DNA of 64,000 nucleotides from Bilifractor porci (GTDB lineage Bacteria > Bacillota > Clostridia > Lachnospirales > Lachnospiraceae), in assembly GCF_009696005.1 (NCBI RefSeq), contig NZ_VUMV01000001.1, positions 1 to 64,000 on the forward strand, given 5' to 3'. The notes beneath the pieces were generated by a model. The model saw only the letters and a program-made list of their open reading frames with translations. It was not told the DNA's origin and did no database searches. The translations under genes were made by a program, and so were the position numbers. This document shows positions 60,022 to 64,000 of the stretch, piece by piece (the first letter of the stretch is position 1; the number at the start of each line of letters is the position of its first letter).

Positions 60022-60459
60022 ATGTTAAATGTAGGCGCGATTGAAGAAGGCTTTGTTCTGGATCACATCAAGGCGGGAAAAGCGATGACCATTTACAAGG
60101 ATTTGAAGCTGGACCAGCTGGACTGCACGGTGGCGATTATCAAGAACGCGAAAAGCAGCAAGATGGGCAAAAAGGATATTCTGAAGGTGGAGTGCCCGAT
60201 TGACCAGCTGAATATGGATGTGGTGGGTTTTATTGACCATAATATTACCGTGAATATTATCAAAAACAGCAGGATTATCGCAAAGAAGAAGCTGGAGCTT
60301 CCGAAAGAGATCCGGAATGTCATCCGCTGCAGAAATCCCAGATGCATTACCTCGATCGAGCAGGGGCTGGATCAGGTTTTTGTGCTGACTGATCCGGAGA
60401 AGGAGATCTACCGCTGCAAATATTGTGAAGAAAAGTATCACGGAACCCATAATAAATAA
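60022..60459 (+). CDS. pyrI: Aspartate carbamoyltransferase regulatory subunit
   Basis: A 145-residue regulatory chain. The N-terminal allosteric domain binds nucleotides (VLDHIKAGKAM near the start). The C-terminal zinc domain carries four Cys: CRNPRC and CKYC. It starts with the base after the pyrB stop codon, with the ribosome binding site inside pyrB (GGGGGAGG). Its presence implies feedback by CTP and activation by ATP, as known for the family. Confidence 0.95.
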   Translation: MLNVGAIEEGFVLDHIKAGKAMTIYKDLKLDQLDCTVAIIKNAKSSKMGKKDILKVECPIDQLNMDVVGFIDHNITVNIIKNSRIIAKKKLELPKEIRNVIRCRNPRCITSIEQGLDQVFVLTDPEKEIYRCKYCEEKYHGTHNK

Positions 60460-60557
60460 TACGGGGATTACAGTGTGTCAAACAGTGAATACATTCCAGA
60501 AAATAAGTCACAAAAGAAAGCAAGGCATATAAGAAAGTAAAACAGAAGGAACAAATT

Positions 60558-61871
60558 ATGGATCATATCATTTCAAAACTGCTAATGTACGGTTCCCTGC
60601 CGGAGGATTCGATTCTTGTTCAGATGGGAAACATCTGCCGCGACGCGCGGGAAGAAAAAGTTCCGAAGGATGAGCTTGTGGCCAGAAGCTTCCGGGTGGT
60701 AAAAAAGATCTGCATTGTCGCCACAGACTATGGGTTTGACGAAAACCTCTGGCACAATTACCTGACCTTTCAGATGATCACGGATGAAAATCCTTTCAGC
60801 CTGACCTGTGAAAAGGTAGGGGCAAGCGAGGGAAGCGTCAATGCTTTTGCCAGAAATGACTTCCGGGCTTTTCTGGATCTGTTCCACTATGATTTCACCT
60901 GGCTGGAGGATTATCTGGGAATCAGCTGCTTCTCGCAGATCCTCCACTACAAGGCAATCGTGAAGCCGGAGCTGATGTACAACAAAAATGTCAGCGAAAA
61001 GGTGCAGGAGCTCAGCCGCAGGCTGGAAAAAGCCGCGGATGAAAATGAATTTTTCGATGCGGTAACGGGCTTTTACAGAGACTACGGCGTAGGGATGTTC
61101 GGCCTGAACAAAGCCTTCCGTATTTCCTCTGATGATCACGGAAGCATCAGGTTCCACGCCATCAACAACATGGAGAAGGTGATGCTGGACGATCTGGTCG
61201 GGTATGAGATCCAGAAAAAAAAGCTGGTGGATAATACCCGCGCGTTCGTGGAGGGAAAGAAGGCCAACAACTGTCTGCTGTTCGGCGATTCCGGAACCGG
61301 AAAATCCACCAGCATCAAGGCAATCGTCAATGAATTTTATCCGGACGGCCTGCGCATGATTGAGATCTACAAGCATCAGTTCAAGGATCTCTCTAATGTG
61401 ATCGCGGCGATTAAAAACCGGAACTATAAATTTATTATTTACATGGACGATCTTTCCTTCGAGGAATTTGAGATCGAGTATAAATTCCTGAAGGCCGTCA
61501 TTGAGGGCGGTGTGGAGACCAAGCCGGATAATGTGCTGATCTACGCGACATCCAACCGCAGACATCTGATCAAGGAGACCTGGAGCGACAGGGACGATGT
61601 AAAGAATGAAAACGGGATGCACAAGTCGGATACCATGGAGGAAAAGCTTTCACTGGTACATCGGTTCGGTGTTACGATCAGCTACTCCAAGCCGACGCAG
61701 CAGGAATATTTCCGGATTGTGGCGCAGCTGGCAAAACGCGCCGGCATTCGGATGTCAGAGGAGGAGCTGAAGGCAGGAGCCAATCAATGGGAGCTCAGCC
61801 ACGGCGGCATCTCCGGGAGGACCGCGCAGCAGTACATTACCTATCTGAGCGGAGCCGCGGAAGAGGCGTAG
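60558..61871 (+). CDS. DUF815 family AAA-type ATP-binding protein
   Basis: A 437-residue ATPase of the DUF815 group. The N-terminal half (1-215) is alpha-helical and less conserved. The C-terminal AAA-like part has Walker A FGDSGTGKSTSIKAIV (near 240), Walker B FIIYMDDLSFEEFE, and a sensor-like YATSNRRHLIKE. A Ser/Thr/Glu-rich helical end follows. The function is unknown; relatives are common in bacteria. It is preceded by AGAAGG and followed 2 bases later by folC. Confidence 0.82.
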   Translation: MDHIISKLLMYGSLPEDSILVQMGNICRDAREEKVPKDELVARSFRVVKKICIVATDYGFDENLWHNYLTFQMITDENPFSLTCEKVGASEGSVNAFARNDFRAFLDLFHYDFTWLEDYLGISCFSQILHYKAIVKPELMYNKNVSEKVQELSRRLEKAADENEFFDAVTGFYRDYGVGMFGLNKAFRISSDDHGSIRFHAINNMEKVMLDDLVGYEIQKKKLVDNTRAFVEGKKANNCLLFGDSGTGKSTSIKAIVNEFYPDGLRMIEIYKHQFKDLSNVIAAIKNRNYKFIIYMDDLSFEEFEIEYKFLKAVIEGGVETKPDNVLIYATSNRRHLIKETWSDRDDVKNENGMHKSDTMEEKLSLVHRFGVTISYSKPTQQEYFRIVAQLAKRAGIRMSEEELKAGANQWELSHGGISGRTAQQYITYLSGAAEEA

Positions 61872-61873
61872 GG

Positions 61874-63163
61874 ATGGACTATCAGGAAGCAAGAGCATTT
61901 ATCGCCGGAAAAATCTCCGGCGTCCACCTGGAGCTGGACAGAATCCGCGCGCTTCTGTATGAGCTTGGAAATCCGGAGAAGGAGCTCCGGTTCATCCACA
62001 TTGCCGGGACAAACGGAAAGGGCAGCATTGCCGCCTATCTTTCCGCTGCCCTGACACGGGCGGGATTCTGCACAGGCGTCTACACCTCCCCGGTTGTCTA
62101 CACCTATGGGGAGCAGTTCCGGGTAAACGGGAAGATGATTTCCGGGGAACAGTACACAAAGCTGGCGGAGAAGATGAAAAGCGCCGTGACCCGGATGGAG
62201 CGGCGCGGTCTTGTCTGTCCCTCTAATTTTGAACTGGAGACGGTTCTCGCCATTCTGTTCTTCTCGGAGCAGCACTGCGACTATTCCATTCTGGAGTGCG
62301 GCATGGGCGGCAGGGACGACGCGACCAACGTGATTCCGGCGCCGGTCCTTGCTGTATTTGCCTCCATCAGCATGGATCACACGGAATTCCTGGGACAGAC
62401 ACTCCCGGAAATAGCGTCCGTAAAGGCAGGGATTATCAAAAGAGGCTGCCTGGCAGCCGTAACCTCCGGCCAGCAGAAAGAGACGGAAGAGGTGCTGCAG
62501 TCTGTCTGTGATTCTCTTGGGGTTCCTCTGGTAACCGGTCATCCGGAGCAGGCGGAGGTCCTGGACAATACCATAGACGGTCTGACCTTCCGGTACAAAG
62601 ACCTGCTGTTTCACACGCCCCTTGCCGGAAGCTGTCAGGCGGAAAATGCGGTTACCGCCTTTGAGGCGCTGAAGATCCTGCAGAAAAAAGAACCGGAGCT
62701 GACGGATGAGAAAATTCTGGAGGGAATTTCCGCGGCGGACTGGCACGGAAGATTTACCCGCATTGCGGAGCATCCGGATTTTGTTGTGGACGGTGCGCAT
62801 AATCCTCGCGCGGCCGATATCCTGCGGCAGTCTGTCCTGGAATGCTATCCGGAAAGGCGCAGAATTTTTATTCTGGGCGTTTTCGCGGATAAAGATTACC
62901 GGGAGGTGATCCGCAGGACCTGCGATCTGGCGGATGTCCTTCTCTGTGTGGAAACACCGGACAATGAGAGGGCACTCCCGGCGGAAAAACTTGCCGAAGC
63001 CGCCGCGGAAATTTTTCCGGAGAAAACGATTCTAGCGGAAAAGAGTATCCCGGACGCGGTCAGGCGGTCTTTTGCCCTTGCCGGCCCGGATGACCTGATT
63101 CTTTCTTTCGGGTCACTCTCCAACATCGGTGAAATTACCGGTCTTATGAAACACTTTACATAG
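61874..63163 (+). CDS. folC: Folylpolyglutamate synthase / dihydrofolate synthase
   Basis: A 429-residue Mur-ligase family enzyme that adds glutamate tails to folates. The P-loop is IAGTNGKGSIAAYLS (near 46-60), followed by FELETVLAILFF, GMGGRDDATNVI, SMDHTEFLGQTLPEIASVKAG (key Asp-His and Lys) and VDGAHNPRAADIL. Polyglutamylated THF is the favoured cofactor form in the acetogenic methyl branch. The start at 61874 lies just after the DUF815 stop with AGAGGCGTAGGG as ribosome binding site. Confidence 0.93.
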   Translation: MDYQEARAFIAGKISGVHLELDRIRALLYELGNPEKELRFIHIAGTNGKGSIAAYLSAALTRAGFCTGVYTSPVVYTYGEQFRVNGKMISGEQYTKLAEKMKSAVTRMERRGLVCPSNFELETVLAILFFSEQHCDYSILECGMGGRDDATNVIPAPVLAVFASISMDHTEFLGQTLPEIASVKAGIIKRGCLAAVTSGQQKETEEVLQSVCDSLGVPLVTGHPEQAEVLDNTIDGLTFRYKDLLFHTPLAGSCQAENAVTAFEALKILQKKEPELTDEKILEGISAADWHGRFTRIAEHPDFVVDGAHNPRAADILRQSVLECYPERRRIFILGVFADKDYREVIRRTCDLADVLLCVETPDNERALPAEKLAEAAAEIFPEKTILAEKSIPDAVRRSFALAGPDDLILSFGSLSNIGEITGLMKHFT

Positions 63164-63171
63164 GTTTTACA

Positions 63172-63199
63172 GGCGGAAAGCGTAGTTTTCCGCCGTTTT
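63172..63199 (+). terminator. Probable terminator after folC
   Basis: GGCGGAAA (63172-63179) pairs with TTTCCGCC (63187-63194) around a 7-nt loop, followed by GTTTTC. A TATACT (63204-63209) just beyond may be the -10 box for pheA. Confidence 0.6.
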
Positions 63200-63233
63200 C
63201 TGATATACTTTGGATAGTACGGGAGCAGGAAGC

Positions 63234-64000
63234 ATGACAGAACTGGAAAAATACAGAGATCAGATTGACGCCATTGACCGGAAGATTGTCCGCCTTTTTC
63301 ACGAAAGAATGCAGGTGGTGGAAAAGGTGGCGGACTATAAAATCAAAAGCGGAAAATCTGTTTTCGATTCGCAGAGGGAACAGCAGAAGATCCGGACGCT
63401 GGGAGAACTCTGTGAAAATGATTTTGAAAAGCGGGCGGTGGTGGAAATTTTTGAACAGATTATGGCCATCAGCCGGAAAAAACAGTACCAGCTTCTGACA
63501 GAAAATGGAGTGACGCTCCCTGTCGATTATGCCTCCACGGAAAAGCTGCATTTTCATAATGCCAGGGTCGTCTTCCAGGGAGTGGAAGGCGCTTACAGCT
63601 TCGAGGCAATGAAAACCTTTTTTGACGACTCCATAGAAACCGCCCACGTCAGCACCTGGCGGGAGGCGATGGAGCTGCTTGCCCGGCATGAAATGGATTT
63701 TGGCGTCCTTCCAATCGAGAATTCCACCGCGGGAAGTGTTTCGGATATCTACGACCTTCTCCTGCACTACCACAACTATATTGTGGGAGAACAGACCATT
63801 AAAATTGACCATATGCTGATGGCGCTGCCCGGTACCAGGATGGAGGATATCAGAACGGTGTATTCTCATCCTCAGGGTCTTGCCCAGTGTTCCCCGTGGC
63901 TGGATAAAAACCATCCGGAGTGGACGCGCCGGCAGGTCCTGAACACCGCTATGGCCGCGGAAAAGGTGGCCAGAGAGGGACGCAGGGATCAGGCCGCGAT
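63234..64000 (+). CDS. pheA: Bifunctional chorismate mutase / prephenate dehydratase, 3' end outside window
   Basis: The frame from ATG 63234 runs off the window after 255 complete codons. Residues 1-85 are an AroQ-type chorismate mutase domain (LEKYRDQIDAIDRKIVRLF at the start). Residues from about 105 form the prephenate dehydratase domain, with VVFQGVEGAYSFEAM, FGVLPIENSTAGSV and TVYSHPQGLAQC. The catalytic TRF and the ACT regulatory domain must lie beyond position 64000. The ribosome binding site is GGGAGCAGGA. It complements tyrA and aroA in this window. Confidence 0.93.
   Translation, partial: MTELEKYRDQIDAIDRKIVRLFHERMQVVEKVADYKIKSGKSVFDSQREQQKIRTLGELCENDFEKRAVVEIFEQIMAISRKKQYQLLTENGVTLPVDYASTEKLHFHNARVVFQGVEGAYSFEAMKTFFDDSIETAHVSTWREAMELLARHEMDFGVLPIENSTAGSVSDIYDLLLHYHNYIVGEQTIKIDHMLMALPGTRMEDIRTVYSHPQGLAQCSPWLDKNHPEWTRRQVLNTAMAAEKVAREGRRDQAA

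Noticed and set aside
1-64000. CRISPR arrays, tRNA genes, insertion sequences and phage genes
   Set aside because: Looked for by eye on both strands; no regularly spaced repeats, no tRNA cloverleaf, and no transposase, integrase or phage protein was recognised.

Overview
The window looks like chromosome from an anaerobic, acetogenic and butyrate-forming member of the Clostridia, most likely Lachnospiraceae or a near relative. The evidence is a nearly complete carbonyl/methyl-branch Wood-Ljungdahl cluster, a CoA-transferase plus thl-crt-hbd-bcd-etfBA butyrate operon, Firmicute-type regulation (T-box, intrinsic terminators, Rex-like operators), and Clostridial housekeeping blocks. The genus cannot be fixed from this sequence alone. 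No tRNA, 5S/16S/23S rRNA, CRISPR array, phage or intact insertion sequence was seen.

Region 1 (1-13 kb) is envelope/accessory. A MATE exporter is followed by two cell-envelope O-acylation cassettes: SGNH hydrolase - DUF4358 - MBOAT - DHHW protein, then FGGY kinase - MBOAT - DHHW protein. A decayed GGDEF gene lies between them and a nitroreductase follows. Region 2 (13.2-29.2 kb) is the Wood-Ljungdahl cluster: a His-rich CooJ-like protein, CooT, CooC, CODH (CooS/AcsA), a second CooC, acetyl-CoA synthase AcsB, corrinoid protein subunits AcsD and AcsC, methyltransferase AcsE, corrinoid reactivase AcsV, then Fhs, FchA and a FolD-like dehydrogenase. Formate dehydrogenase, methylene-THF reductase, hydrogenase and Rnf are not here. 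Several intergenic gaps carry structured RNA; the fhs leader includes a 21-codon upstream ORF.

Region 3 (29.2-35.1 kb) holds a 6S RNA gene, a phenylalanine T-box, pheS-pheT, a histidine-phosphatase family gene and queA. Region 4 (35.1-43.1 kb) is the butyrate module: butyryl-CoA:acetate CoA-transferase, then thl-crt-hbd-bcd-etfB-etfA behind a promoter whose -35 box lies inside a Rex-like operator. Region 5 (43.2-64 kb) is housekeeping: asparaginase, a GNAT-glutaredoxin fusion, tyrA-aroA on the minus strand, dxs, dgt-dnaG-rpoD-trmK-nif3, a nucleoside kinase, RNase P RNA, maf, DUF308, pyrB-pyrI, a DUF815 ATPase, folC and the start of pheA.

Together, regions 2 and 4 describe C1 carbon fixed to acetyl-CoA and then reduced to butyryl-CoA, with CoA-transferase exchange against acetate. 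FolD has lost the residues needed for cyclohydrolase activity, so the adjacent FchA probably supplies that step. The most notable observations are this division of labour, the His-rich nickel protein, the fhs leader with its uORF, the structured acsB-acsD and acsE-acsV spacers, the Rex-type butyrate promoter, and the duplicated O-acylation cassettes.
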